DNA of 64,000 nt from Heterocephalus glaber (GCF_000247695.1 NW_004624795.1:10210000-10273999); one strand, 5' to 3'. Positions 42,401-53,714 are shown, numbered from the stretch's first letter. Notes: generated from the letters alone by a model not told the origin. Numbers and translations are program-made.

Positions 42401-45400
42401 TAAAAAGGGCTGAGATGTAGCTCAGTGCAAAGGTCCTGGGTTCAATCCCCAATACCACCAACAAAACAAAACAAAAAATTTACTCATGACCTGATCACTT
42501 CAATGAAAATACTTAAATGTATCCACTTTTCCATGTTCCTTTCTGGTCCTCTGCCATATCATAGCTTTTATAATCCAAATTAGTTTGTAGTTTCACTTCT
42601 ATATTCTGCTTTTCTGAAGCATCATATTTTCCCACATAGGTGAATATTTTTATGTTTTATGTTCTTTACTTTTTTACATAATGCAACTTTTATAGTATCA
42701 CCAGTTAATGGGAGCACTTGACTCCTTTAGCCACTACCTGTCACAGTCAACCGATCAGAATAATTGTCCCTGACACTTCATGCTCATATTCATCGCTGAT
42801 TATTTCCTTATCATTAGATCCTTTTTTAAAAGTCCTTATAAAACCATTCTCTGATGCTGGAGGTTGCCAGAGTTTGTTTCCAGATAATTTACCTGTTATT
42901 ATGCTATAAGGGGGAATAAAAAGAATTTGAGTCGAGGGGAAAACTCCCAATAAAATACAGTGTTACTGTCTTGCTTGTTGCACAAGTCGCTTTGCTTCAC
43001 TCAACTGCCATGCAACATTACTGAATCACAGTATAACCCTAGAAGATGCAGAGAACAAGTCTTCATCCTTGTTTAACAGGTAGGTAGGTATGTATACCTT
43101 TACCTAAGAAGGCTATAATGTTTGAGAGGTAATTCCTTTTTGTAAAGAATTTGAGTCATTTGATTAACAAAATTTGTAGCTGTCCCTCCCTCAAGATTCC
43201 TTAATACAGTTTTTTGAACACTGATCTTCAGATTTCTAAGTTAAGTGATTCAAGAAATTAAAATTAACAACAAATAAAGAGAAAAGGGCTCTGACCACTG
43301 AATAAATCTTACTTTCTTTGGGTTACATTTTACATGCTAATAATATGAAGTCTCCGCATGAAGTGGTTTAAATAATTCTGTATTTCTGGTTCTAAAATTC
43401 TGTGATTACAGAAATAACAGACATGTTCTTTTGGAAATACCACTGTTAAAGCATCCTATTTGATTTTTAGGATTACAAGTTACATTCTTTTTCTTAACTT
43501 TCTGCCCTACAATTGCAGTATGGAAACACACAATTTTGCCATTTATAGTTTGGAGCAAAGTTTCTCAACCTCAACAAGACTGATATTTGAGCTTGGATAA
43601 TTCTTTGTTAGGAGGGTGTGGGTGACCTATGCAGTATTGGATATTTAGCAGCATCCCTACTCTCTACCCATCAGATGCCTGTAGCACCCTATGCCTCGGT
43701 TTCCCTAGGCTGTGTCAACCAAAACTGTCCTCAAACATCACATCGTGTCATGTTCCCTGGGGGAAAGAATCATTCCCAGCCCATGGTGGTTTGAGTAGGA
43801 TCTACACTTGATTTGGATTCAGTTCTACTTATGATCTAACCAACTAGTACCTTTGGAGTTTATACCTGGTCCTGTCTGGCCTCAAATGAGAAAAACTCAT
43901 ATTTCACACTCATCCTCTTGAAATCAAGTTATTGCACGTTTCACAAAAATACTGACACTAGGAGACTTAAAAGCCCCTTTGACTTCTGCTGCTTCACCAT
44001 CCAAAAGAAAAGTAAGTTGGTCTCTATAAAGATAGGGGAGGGTCAGGGATTTAGCTCAATGGCACTGCACCTGCTTCACAAGTGCAAAGTCCTGAGTTAG
44101 ATCCCAGGTACTGGGGGGAAAAAAAAAGATAGGGGAAATAAGCCAGGCATTCACTGTGGTGGCAGGAAAGAGCAGTCAATCCCTGCTATAAATACCAGTC
44201 ATGGAAAAACTAGTGATTTCCTAGGTTGGCTGCACATTGAGAAATCTTTGAAAATTACTGATGGCTGGCTCCCTTACTCAACATTGGGATTTACATGGTA
44301 AGGCCTATAAACTGGGCATCAGGACCTTTTTTGGGGGGGCGGGGGGGTACTGGGGATTGAGTCCAGAGCCTTCACATTGAGCTACATCTATATCCTCAGC
44401 CCTTTTCACTTTAAATTTTGAGATAGGGTCTGGATAAGCTGCCCAGGTGGGCCTTGAACTTACATCCTCCTGCCTCAGCCTCTCTCACTGCTGGGAGTAC
44501 AGGCATGTGCCACTGTGCCCAGCTGGGCATAAGGATTTTTGAAAGCTCGCTAGGTGACTCCAATGTGGAACAATATTTAGGAATCATTACCTTCAACACT
44601 CAATGAATGAACACAAAGTTTAGCTTTCACTTGTGACTTTACTATTAAATTGCAATTCCTGGTCCCTGTCCCAGACTTTTTAATAAGAATTTCTTGGATA
44701 GGTGACTCCTGGGCATAAAGCTTCACAGGTGATCCAGTGCCCAACCAAAGCCGCATACAACTAGTAAAGAACAAAGGAGAAATCCATAAAGTAGGGGAAG
44801 CTAGACTTTGCCAGTGTTTCTAAACACCAGTCCGCCTCTTAATCAGCTGGAGTACTGAAATACAAATTGTTGGTTCCCGCCCTCCAGGGTTTCTGATCCA
44901 GTAATTCTAGAGCTGGTCCCAAGAATCTGAATCCTTTTTAATTAACAGATTACCAGGTCATGTTGATGACGCTGGTCTGGGAACCACACTCAGAACCACT
45001 GCACTACAAGTTGTGATCTAAAAGGGAGCCCAAGGTAAGTACATAATAGTTATACTATTAACAGGAACAGCCTAATTCATGCCTCAGGTGAAAAGACCCT
45101 CCCAAAGGCTAACCCCAGTAGCACAAGTAGTAGTACAGAGCTCTCATTTCCAGGGTTAAGTTTACCACATAAACCATATGTGGCTCGCAGAATGAATGTG
45201 TTAGTACAGCCACAGATCTTGGTGAGGTGTAGCTCAGATCGGAGAATTTCACTCTGCAACGTGGTGCAAACTCGATCACTATGGGGCCTAGGAATCCACC
45301 TGCAGCCTTTCCACTCGCTTCCCTGGTGACCTTGGGGAAGTCACAGTTTGAACCCGCTTCCTTTGGCGGATAACCGGAGACACACCTTCCAATAGGATCC

Positions 45401-45797
45401 AGCACTGTGCCCCTCCTGACCGCGCCTCCCCTACCTGGCAGTAGAGCCGATAGAGGGGCACGGCGGCGTAGGAGGCCCCCAGCATGCCCACCGCGGCCGC
45501 GGCCACGTAGGTGAGGACCGTCTTGTTCCGCCGCCGCCAGTCCTCCTCCTGCGCGCGCGTGAAAGGGTTAGTGCTCTTCGGCCGCCACTGTGTCTCCCCG
45601 CTCGGACCGCGGGCCAGGCTCGGGCGCTTCCACGTCCCGAGCCGCCTCAGTCCCCTCTCAGCAACTCGCGTCCCCCTCCATCCCGGGCGAAGAAACGGCT
45701 CTGTCCGCTCCGCAACCCTGGTCAAGGATCCAGGGTGGCTCCAACGCCAGCCCCCGAAAGCGAGGCATCTCCATTCCGGACACCAGAGCCTTCCCAT
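39277..45797 (-). CDS. COX11: COX11, cytochrome c oxidase copper chaperone
   Basis: COX11 is an inner-membrane mitochondrial protein that delivers copper to the CuB site of COX1 during assembly of complex IV. Exons on the minus strand: 45797-45435, 41876-41721, 40130-40005 and 39459-39277, with all junctions in frame and GT-AG. They give 121+52+42+60 = 275 residues, one fewer than human. The N-terminus (1 to about 75) is Arg/Trp-rich without acidic runs, as in a mitochondrial presequence. A basic, charged stretch ([12 protein letters not shown]) precedes one membrane helix (about 94-116). C120 follows in YRLYCQ. An immunoglobulin-like intermembrane-space domain carries the copper motif CFCF at 216-219. 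The start has G at -3 and G at +4. It is head to head with STXBP4 and shares its promoter. Intact in all visible respects. Confidence 0.98.
39460..40004 (-). other. COX11: COX11 intron 3
   Basis: 545 bp. Contains a minus-strand L1 3'-end-like repeat (about 39785-39945), here in the same direction as COX11. Donor GTAAAC, acceptor CTTTTAG. Confidence 0.75.
39785..39945 (-). mobile_element. L1 3'-end repeat
   Basis: TTATTAGTACATGTTAGCAG, then TACATGTACTTAACATATC and a CT-rich tract. In COX11 intron 3, in the sense direction of COX11. Confidence 0.5.
40005..40130 (-). CDS. COX11: COX11 exon 3
   Basis: 42 codons, phase 0 to 0, [20 protein letters not shown] through [11 protein letters not shown], matching the beta-sandwich core of COX11 almost residue for residue. 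Acceptor AAAACAG, donor GTAAAC. Confidence 0.98.
40505..40622 (-). mobile_element. B1 SINE, reversed
   Basis: GACAAAGGGTCTCACCAAGT and AGTGCTGGGATTACAGGTGT are B1 read backwards. In COX11 intron 2. Confidence 0.75.
41027..41104 (+). mobile_element. ID-like SINE
   Basis: GGGCTGGGGATGTAACTCAG, CACCTGCCTGGCAAGCATGA and GAACCCAGTACC, with an A tail. In COX11 intron 2, antisense to COX11. Confidence 0.8.
41240..41370 (-). mobile_element. L1 3'-end repeat
   Basis: TTTATTGGAACATTTTAGAT, then CCTGTACATAATATATTT and a CT-rich tract. In COX11 intron 2, sense to COX11. Confidence 0.5.
41721..41876 (-). CDS. COX11: COX11 exon 2
   Basis: 52 codons, phase 0 to 0, [20 protein letters not shown] through [13 protein letters not shown]. 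Acceptor TTTCTAG, donor GTGAGT. This is the segment just after the membrane helix and the first strands of the copper-binding domain. Confidence 0.98.
42222..42350 (+). mobile_element. B1 SINE
   Basis: GTGATGGTACATGCTTGTAA, then TCCCAGCATTCTTCGAGGC and GAGCCCAGCCTAGGCCAC. Partly degraded. Confidence 0.7.
42407..42475 (+). mobile_element. ID-like SINE, internally shortened
   Basis: GGGCTGAGATGTAGCTCAGT runs straight into AAAGGTCCTGGGTTCAATCC; the middle block is missing. Confidence 0.75.
43557..43795 (-). mobile_element. MER20-like hAT relic
   Basis: TTTCTCAACCTCAACAAGAC, then TTTAGCAGCATCCCTAC and a GTTCCCTGGGGGAAAG block match MER20 read backwards. In COX11 intron 1. Confidence 0.65.
44036..44128 (+). 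mobile_element. ID-like SINE
   Basis: GGTCAGGGATTTAGCTCAAT, then CACCTGCTTCACAAGTGCAA and AGATCCCAGGTACTGGGG. Confidence 0.8.
44336..44402 (-). mobile_element. ID-like SINE, reversed
   Basis: GGGGGGTACTGGGGATTGAG and GAGCTACATCTATATCCTCA, a degraded reversed copy beside a reversed B1. Confidence 0.65.
44408..44532 (-). mobile_element. B1 SINE, reversed
   Basis: TTTTGAGATAGGGTCTGGAT, GCCCAGGTGGGCCTTGAACT and GTGCCACTGTGCCCAGCTGG. Abuts a reversed ID-like SINE at 44336-44402. Confidence 0.75.
44810..45003 (-). mobile_element. MER5A-like hAT relic
   Basis: GATCCAGTAATTCTAGAGC, then CAGGTCATGTTGATGACGC and GAACCACACTCAGAACCACT match the end of MER5A. Confidence 0.65.
45435..45797 (-). CDS. COX11: COX11 exon 1: presequence and membrane helix
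   Basis: 121 codons from ATG (45797-45795) to a GTAGGG donor. It begins [19 protein letters not shown] and ends [11 protein letters not shown]. The presequence region varies from human, but the RAQEE...NKT block and the helix are conserved. The start agrees with the family length and no upstream in-frame ATG is needed. Confidence 0.97.
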
Positions 45798-45841
45798 AAC
45801 CCCGGGACCGAACGCCCCCCTGTCAGGGACGAGAGGTCAGA

Positions 45842-45867
45842 TCTCGCGAGGCCCTGTTAGTCTCGCG
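45842..45867. promoter_or_regulatory. TCTCGCGAG element with adjacent TCTCGCG half-site
   Basis: TCTCGCGAGG at 45842-45851 matches nine of ten bases of the TCTCGCGAGA promoter element, and TCTCGCG follows at 45861. The first copy is a near palindrome, so it can serve both directions. The factor that binds it here is not known from sequence. Confidence 0.7.
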
Positions 45868-45962
45868 TTATCTGCGTTGAGCTTGCTGCTGCCTTGGCTA
45901 CCACACTCCTCAAGTGGCGGCTCTTCGAATCGGGCTACGGAGGCCGGGTTGCCAGAGTGCGG
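45868..45962 (+). other. STXBP4: STXBP4 non-coding exon 1 (5' UTR)
   Basis: The right half of the CpG island ends at a strong donor (GTAAGT at 45963-45968) on the plus strand, directly divergent from COX11. The gene order and the coding exon at 61908 point to STXBP4. The transcription start is not visible, so the left border is approximate. Confidence 0.65.
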
Positions 45963-46479
45963 GTAAGTTCGCGTTTTGCTTTTTGGCTATTCCATCAGTT
46001 TGCTTCCCTCTACTGCCTCTTGTACTTGAGGAAAACGCGGCTCGCTCCTCACCCTGCAAGCGTATCATCGCTTGGGATTGTACCCCGCATCCTCCTTTTG
46101 TCTGGGACCTAGCGGCCCCACAGGCAGATCTCCCGCGGGACTTCTGTGTCGAGTTCCCTGGCCGGTCGCCCTCCCCAGTATTTGCTCAGGGGTCGCCTCT
46201 GTCCTGAAGCCCTTCTGTGATAACCGCAGCCCTCCCTCTCCGACACTTGGCATCTGGACTTTCTCAGACCCAGAGCTTCCATTGCTCTGACGCCCCCGTA
46301 CCCTTTGTCCAATGAAAATCACATCTGGAGAGACATGGCAGACTGAAGTTTGTTCAGAAGACGGTGACCAGGCTTTGAGGGTCGCATAGGAATTGAAGGA
46401 GGTAGGAACGTCCTTTAGGGTTTTATGTTTTTTTCCCCCCAGCTGTCCCAGAGTACAAAGACTAGGGAGGGGGGTAGGT

Positions 46480-47083
46480 GACAGCCGATTTTGCAGAAAT
46501 AGAAGAAAGAATCCTTCTATTATAGACAGATGAGTTAGATAGAAATATTACAGACCGTCAGATAGGGCTAGGTCCTCCAGAGGGTCAGGACAAAGGTGAA
46601 ACATACCACATTGGCGACCGGAAACACAGCGGCTGAAAACCAGGCCTCAAGATAAAGACAAGATGACCAGACCTACATACTTCGTCAAAGAACAAACACT
46701 GGGCCTAATGAAGTCTAGATAGACATCAACCACCCTGGTGGGTGACCAGAGACCTCTGGACCCACTACTTCCTAGCAGAATCCTTGTTCTTTCCATCCAC
46801 CCTTGTTACGTGATTCGTTCCTGGTTGGACCGCTGTTACCTAAGTGATTATACTGTAACCTTATTGGATGTTCATGGCTGCGGCCCCCGTTGAACCCACA
46901 TGGGTTTCACCCTATAAAACTCCTCTCAGTAAGGTCGGGTCCCTGGTCTACCCACTCGGGACCCCTTCTGCCCCTCAGGAGCTTTCCTATCAATAAATAT
47001 CTTCCTACTCTTAACCTCCATTGTTCCTAGGACTCATTCTTTGATTTCTAGAGAACAAGAACTCGGTGTATCATACATTTAAC
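46480..47083 (+). mobile_element. Solo LTR candidate in STXBP4 intron 1
   Basis: The right part shows a reversed CCAAT box (near 46862), TATAAAA (46913-46919) and AATAAA (46992-46997) about 80 bases on, ending near ...AACTCGGTGTATCA. GC content is higher than in the neighbouring intron. It lies in sense orientation less than 1 kb from the STXBP4 promoter. The left border is uncertain and no retroviral gene is seen. Confidence 0.6.
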
Positions 47084-48804
47084 AGGTTGGGAGAGATAAT
47101 GTTTCATATTTTATCTCCAGTGTTATTTCCTGTAAAAATTCTAGAAACTCTATCAGTATAAGAGCTCAGGTTCTGAGGATAGACATTTCTGCCTTCTGCC
47201 TCACCATGGCCCTGGCCTTAAACCAGTTATTTAACCTCGTGGCCTTATTTATAAAACTACAATCATAATATTAGTGAGAGTATGTATGTAAAGTGATTTT
47301 CACAGTGCCTGAGCCATAGTAAGAATTTAGAAAAAGGCTTTATTTCTTCTAACAGCTAAAACAGTCTAATTATCCCCACTTTGTAGATGAGGAAAAGTGA
47401 AGTTTCCTGAGAAACTGTCCTTCAATATGTATTTGTTTATTGCCCTCAGTGTGGGCCAGACACTTTCAATGTACTGGGGCTATTGCACAAAACAAGTCAG
47501 ACAAGATCCCTTCTCTTGTGGAACTCACTTTCTACTGACTTAAGGAGATAATCAAGTAACAGACATTTAACTAAGGGAATTTCAAAAAACAGTCAGTGCA
47601 GTGAAAACAGTGGAATGGCATTAAGTAATCGAGATTGATGAGGAGCAATAGTAAAGTTAGGTCTTTCTGAAAAGGTACAAGTAAGGTCCTATTAAAGAGG
47701 TGACATTTGAGCCTAATTCTGAACCATGATAAGGACCTACATATGCAGTGACAATTCCAGGTTATACAAAAGCCCAGAACCAGGAAAGAGCTAGATGTGA
47801 TTATAGAACAAAAAGGAGGCCACTGTGTTTCCAGAATAGTGAGCAGAGTGAACAGCAAAAGGAAATGGGGTCAGAACAGAGGATTGAGAATACAAACCCT
47901 TTGAAGCCATGTCCAAGGGAAGCTACAGAGAGTATTTAAAGCACAGGAGTGATATGATCTGATTCCATTTACAGTGAAAAAGGATATTGGTTATTTGGTG
48001 AGAATGGATTAAGTCATGGCGGGAGGCAAGAATGGAAGCAGAACATGTAGGAGGTAAGTGTAGTAGTCCAGTTAGTGATGATAGTCACTTTGAGCAAGTA
48101 ATTGATTAACTTGTGGTCACAGGGCCACCAAATGACAGAGGCATTAAAATTCAAGTATTTCTGACTCCATTTTACTCTGGATTTATTCATATTGTGTTAT
48201 TCACATTGTGTAAGTCATACTGTGTTTATTCATATTGTGAAGCCAACAGTACATTTCCTCTGACCACTTTTTTTCTCCAGGCACCTTTTCCATGCACCTT
48301 TAGGTAGCAGGATAAATACGTCAGTAATAGTATCTTTGTTTTGACTTTCTAGTTTTTTATTATTTTTTTGTAATTGCAAAATAAAACTATTCCTTCATTA
48401 GGTACTATAATGTCAGTAGCAATACAGGGGCATTGGACTTTGTAGCTTTCTCCTTAATAAAGGAAAATGTGTATCATACAATCATAATATAAAATGACAA
48501 TTCATGTTTATGAAATACTTCTAGATGATAATTGATATATTTCGGTATTTTTCACTTATATTGAGAATGTAGTGGGTAGAACATCATGTAATTTAATGGC
48601 CAATTTTTTTCTTTAAATAATTTAAAATTTGCATAAAGGTTGCAGAAGTAATACACAAATTTCCTATATATACCTCACTTACATTCTTGAATTTTAAAAT
48701 TTTTGGCACCCTTTGAGGACATTCTCCCCATCATAATCACAATACAGGCATCAAAAATCAGGACATTAATAGATCTTAGTAATAGATTACTATTACCACG
48801 TGTG

Positions 48805-49070
48805 GTCACCTTGAACTACCATAGCAAAATACCTAGACTAGTTTCCTCAAACAACAAGAGATTTATTTCTCACATTTCTTGATCCAGGATCAAGGTCCTG
48901 ACTGATTCAGTTTCTGGTGGCATTCTCCTTCACCTGGAGCAGTCTGACATCTTGTGTTCTCACATTGCTGAGAGGAGTGACCAACATTGTTGATGTCTTT
49001 TCTTATAAGGAAACGAATCCCTTTCGAACAGGGTCCCACTATTATGGCCTCATTAATCTTAAGGATTTTA
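48805..49070 (-). mobile_element. LTR-like remnant (MLT type)
   Basis: Begins CTTGAACTACCATAGC and contains AGATTTATTTCTCACATTT and a CTTATAAGGA motif, as in reversed MLT1-like LTRs. Strongly diverged. Confidence 0.45.
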
Positions 49071-49879
49071 ACCCAAATACAGCTGCACTGTGGGCTAGGG
49101 CTTCAGCGTACTAAAGTTGGAGGACACATGCATTCAGTCTTTAACACCATGTTGTCCATCAGCTGTGTTAGAACTACACCTCTCATCCAAACCATTTTTA
49201 TTTTAGGTCTAGGATCCAATCCAAGACTGCTCTTGGTTTTAGCTGTCATTTCCCTCAAGTTTTATTCCCTCTGGAATAGTTCTTCGGTCTTTCCTTGACT
49301 TTCATGACTTTGACATAATTGAAGAAGACAGTCTGGTTACTTGGTATAGTTTCCCTCAGTCTGGGGTTTTTTTGTGTGTTGTCATAGCTTATGAGCCTTT
49401 GCAGAACACCAGAGAGGTGATGCTCTGCTCTTCTTTGTGAATCCCTTTAGGAGTTACGTGGTCTCAATTTATTCCATGACTGGAATGTTCATTTCTGTCT
49501 CTTTATTATGAAATGTCTGCCAGGTTTCTCTGTTTACAGTTAATCAATAATAAATATGTTATACTTATTATTAATTAATAAAGAATGAATGATCTTTGTG
49601 AGGAGGAGCATTAAAACTGTATAAATATCCTGCTCCCAATCAGACTTTCTCCTGCCAGATTTTGCTTTTATTGATGATTCTTACCTACATCTGTTATTAC
49701 AATGAAGGAGACAGTTGTCCAGCAGACAGTTTTCTAACGTTATCACTCCAAGTTTATTAATTGGAATTCAGTTGCATGATAGAGCTTTCTTTTATCCTTG
49801 ATGTATTTTTATTCATTTATTTGTTTATTTCAGTACAGATTCCTATTAACCAGAGGTTAAAATGTATTACTATCATTTT

Positions 49880-50060
49880 TTGGTATTTATGATTACTTTT
49901 TCTTTGTACATGTTTGCAGTACAAAATGATTATGTTTATCATAGGTGAGTTTGTATATGTACATAACAAATCTTAGTTCTTTATTTGTTCCCTTCTTCTC
50001 CCCTCCCTTCTTGCTCCCTCTAAATCTTGTTACCCTTCCTATTTGCAAAAGCTTTATTTC
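49880..50060 (-). mobile_element. L1 3'-end repeat
   Basis: GTACATGTTTGCAGTACAAA, then TATATGTACATAACAAATC and a CT-rich tract. In STXBP4 intron 1. Confidence 0.5.
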
Positions 50061-50449
50061 TCTGGTTTTTTTCTTTAGTTCTCTTTTTAAATTTATTGTT
50101 CTCATGTCAACTTGTTAATTCTGATTTTAAATTTCCTTCTGTTGACTGGACCCATAGATGGCATTCTTTGATCGCTTCCTACTTTCTAGCATAGGAAGTG
50201 CCAGGCTTATCTTGTGTTTTTCCATCCTACCCTTGGGTCATTCATTTCTGTGAAGAAATTTTTTGTTTTGTTTTGTTTTGCTTTGTTTTAGTGGAGAGCA
50301 CTATTTAGAAAAAAACCTGAGCACCAGAGACAGTCATTGCTCTTTGAATGTCATTGCTTTTATACAGAGAGAACTAGACAATGTGTGTGAATAACCAGTT
50401 ATAGATATATGTATATGTGTCCAATGGTGAGAAGTCTGGCTACCCATTA

Positions 50450-50451
<2 letters not shown>

Positions 50452-50487
<36 letters not shown>
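50452..50487. repeat. (TG)n microsatellite
   Basis: Uninterrupted TG run of about 18 units in STXBP4 intron 1. Confidence 0.95.
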
Positions 50488-50488
<1 letters not shown>

Positions 50489-51388
50489 TTGCTCAATCCT
50501 CCCTGTTAAAAGCACATTACCATAGTGAAAGCCTGGCTCACACATGTAAGATCATCTTTGCCTGTGTGTCAGCCCAAAGCTGAGCACTGGATAAGTTCCT
50601 CACTGGGTACCATCCAACAGCTCAACAGGGGAAAAAGTAAAGAGGAAGAAAGAAAGAAAGAGGAAAGTCTAGTTAGGAAATTTAGCTCCATGCATTTTAG
50701 AAGGGTTCGGAGGAAGTAGAAAAGGTTAGTAAGGAAATTTGATTCTAAAAACATAGTCCCTTTTCCCTGATTCCTCTCAAACTCAGTCCTCATAGAGGCT
50801 TATCTTCCAATTTTACAGAAGAGGAAAATAGTTTAGAATGAAGTAACTTGCTCAAGATATTTAGTTGGGCTGTAGCAAGGCTGGAGCTTAAGCTTCGATT
50901 TTTTTCTCAGTTGTTGCACATTGCTATCTTTCCTGTATCGTGTAGAAAGTTCATGGATAATGATAACAATAAAGACACAGCAGGTTTCTTGCTACAATAT
51001 GCAGTGTGATTGAAAAATACAATGAATGTTTAAATTTTAAAAAATTTTATTATAGTAAAAGACACATTGCTATTAATCTCCCTCAAATTGCTCCCCCTTG
51101 CTTTGAATACACTTATCCTATAGATCTTGTCACTTTCCGAAGCAGTTCTGGGAGTCCTCTTTCGTGAGGGTCTATAGTTGCACTGTCGTAACTATTTCCA
51201 TGTCCTGAACCCATTCAAAACATTTAGCCTTCATAGTTGTTTTAACTTTGGAGAAAAGCTAGAAATTGCAAGGTACCAGATCTTTTAAATAAGGTAGATG
51301 AGGATGTACTGTAGATTTTTTGCACCCTTGCCATTGTGTTAAGTGGCACTGGGCAGCGGTATTCACTATATTTTTTATCATACATTGT

Positions 51389-52200
51389 GTCTTAGTCACT
51401 TTCCTCACTGCATGGACAAAATACTTCACAACCACAATTTAAAAGAAACGTTTAGTTTGGCTCACATTTTGTAGAAGTTTCAGTCCATAGTCGGCCAATT
51501 CCAAGGCATAACAGCATGATGGAAGGGCCTGGGCAGAGGAAATCTGCTCACCTCAAGGCGACCAGGAGGTAGAGTGTGAAGGAAGGAATCAGGAAAGGAG
51601 ATATATCTTTCCAGGTCATGCCCTTTTCCAGCCAGGCCCTACCTCTTAACATCATATTTAGCCATAACTCCCTATCTTAGATACTTTTCTTTGTGTTGAG
51701 ACAAAATACCCAACAACGAAAGTTAAAGGAGGAAAGGTTTATTTTGGCTCACAGTTTGTAGAGGTTTTAGTTCATAGTTGGCTGGCTTCAAGGCAGGGGC
51801 ATGGCAGAGGGGCATCACAGAGGAGAAACAGTCCATGGAAGGCAGAAAGTAGCAAAGCAGGGAAGTAGCAAGCAGCAAGTGACCAGCACCAGCCCTCCTT
51901 CTGTCCCTTATATCTTATCCAAACTACCCATCCTTTGCACAGGTATCACTCACACCCAGAGAGGGGCAGCCTTAATCCTAGCATTGCGCCATGAATCAAT
52001 CCCAGTCTCATATCCTTGATCCCAACAGCACACCCTCTAGATCCAGCCACCTCTGTAAAGCCCCACCTATGACCACATGAGGGTTTGGGGGGACATCTAG
52101 ACATAAGCCATAACACAGCCTGTAATTGAGTTGCCTTTCAGTAGTCCCACCTTTCAGATGAGGCTTTGGGGAAACATCTAGATATAAGCCATGACACCTT
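51389..52200 (-). mobile_element. Nested MaLR-type LTRs
   Basis: An older LTR (51389 to about 51672) is interrupted by a complete-looking second copy (about 51673-52115). The older copy resumes at about 52116-52200 with its own GGGGAAACATCTAGATATAAG end. Both lie on the minus strand. Confidence 0.7.
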
Positions 52201-53688
52201 GTAAAGACACTAAAGATGGTTTCCACAACTGCTTCAGAAAGTGGCAAGAATGAAGGGATAAGTGTTTTCAAAGTGAGGGAGAATATTTTGAGGAGGACAA
52301 ATGGCAGTGTGTCTTTTATTACAGTAAAATTTTTATATGTAAACATCCACCTTGTATTTTGATCAAACCCCATAGTAGGAAATAATTCTTCTGCCTCAGT
52401 TAAAGTCACTGATAATGCCCATATGCCTATGTGTAAATGGAACATTTTAAAATTATTTCTGAACTATAACAAACAGACAGGGTTGAATACAGGACTGAGT
52501 TCAGAGACTCAGGTTCCTGAGTCCAAGGCGTTCTTAGAATAATAAAAGATCTATCAATGTGCATAGGTATAATAATAATGCAGCCTTGAGAGATGCTGGA
52601 TTTAGGTTTCTCCTTAAAGCTTTAAATGAGCGCATAACCCTGGGCTACAGTGTTTGAGCCTGAGTATGCTTATGATATTGCATAAATCACTGTGATAACT
52701 AATGATTAAATAATGGGTTCCATCATGAATGGAATGGAATGAGAGCTCCTCAGGGCAAGCGTAATCCAACCCTATTATGCAGTTAGAAGTGTTGATTACA
52801 TATTTAAAATATAAAGAGCTAGATTTCCATTAAAGTCTTGACACCTTTAATTTTTAATATCATTCTTCAGCAGAAAATAATTAAACCTTATTAACTCTCT
52901 AGTTAGTTATGATTGTGTCCTGTTTTGTATATGAGGTTAAATAAATCATTTTTCATAAATACTGTTTTGATATTGATGTTTTCCTGTATAATTATTGGTT
53001 TCTCACTTTCTGAAAACTTAAGGATTATAAAGATGTATTAGTTTAAATTTTGGTTTATAGTTACATTTTCTAGTATTTTAAAGCATAATATAAAATAAGA
53101 AAATTAAAACTTCAGTCTTAATATAGTAGTCACTGTTCTGTATTACTAGTTTGTCTAGTAAAGCTACTGGATCCATTTAGCAATGTATAGTACCTAACAA
53201 CAGTATTATTACAACAGTATTGGCAGCTGTTTATTTGGTAGCTGTTTTTTTTAATAATACTTATGCATCAAAGAGGAGGAGTAATATATTTGCATAAGTA
53301 GTAAGAGCAGATAAATTATAATTTACTTGAGAATAGGCTGGGTAATCATTGTTATCCAGTTAGTATGTGATAATGCCATGAAGTTGCCTCAGAAAGTCTT
53401 GATATTTCTTGTTTTCTGGTAGCTGGCCTTTGTGCCACCATTATGAGGGGATTATCTATTTAAAAGTTCTCAAATAAGTTTATGATTGATCAGTAAGGTG
53501 AAATGAAACAATAATCATTCATAAAAGGCATTCAGGTACTCAAGTAACATTTACTAAGGTCAAGTCCAGCTTCTTGACTGTGTGAACCTGCAATCACACA
53601 AGACCCTGCTCTTAAAAGGCCCCCTTACTTACTTACCTTGCATTTTCATTTTGTTTTGAGCTCCGCAATTTTACCCAGTCTTGATCAA

Positions 53689-53714
53689 GACACACACACA
53701 TACACACACACACA
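53689..53714. repeat. (CA)n microsatellite
   Basis: CA run with one TA interruption. Confidence 0.95.

Larger units (their letters stand above)
41877..45434 (-). other. COX11: COX11 intron 1
   Basis: 3.6 kb. Repeats: B1-like (about 42222-42350), ID-like SINE (42407-42475), MER20-like hAT relic (about 43557-43795), ID-like SINE (44036-44128), reversed ID-like plus B1 (44336-44532) and MER5A-like relic (about 44810-45003). From about 45400 the CpG island begins. Donor GTAGGG. Confidence 0.7.
45415..45970. promoter_or_regulatory. CpG-island bidirectional promoter, COX11 / STXBP4
   Basis: CpG-dense sequence that stands out sharply from the AT-rich surroundings. It covers COX11 exon 1 on the left and STXBP4 exon 1 on the right. 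Only 165 bases separate the COX11 ATG from the STXBP4 exon 1 donor. There is no TATA box in the interval. A TCTCGCGAG palindrome (45842-45850) and a second half-site TCTCGCG (45861-45867) lie between the genes; this motif class is typical of housekeeping and divergent promoters. Confidence 0.88.

Noticed and set aside
45288..45434. Extension of COX11 exon 1 by 48 codons
   Set aside because: This is read-through into intron 1 after a GT donor; the residues do not match COX11, whereas exon 2 does.
45770..45780. ETS site (CCGGAA) as promoter element
   Set aside because: Lies within COX11 codons 6-8 and is a single short match; coding sequence explains it.
45905..45921. YY1-type site (AAGATGGCGGC) in STXBP4 exon 1
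   Set aside because: The sequence is CAAGTGGCGGC; the central ATGG core is not present.
45511..45966. 151-codon frame on the plus strand over COX11 exon 1
   Set aside because: Antisense shadow of COX11 in a GC-rich island; it crosses the STXBP4 exon 1 donor and has no family match.
50045..50800. Coding exon between 50.0 and 50.8 kb
   Set aside because: Purine-rich frames of 64-74 codons without family match; no paired splice sites of good quality.
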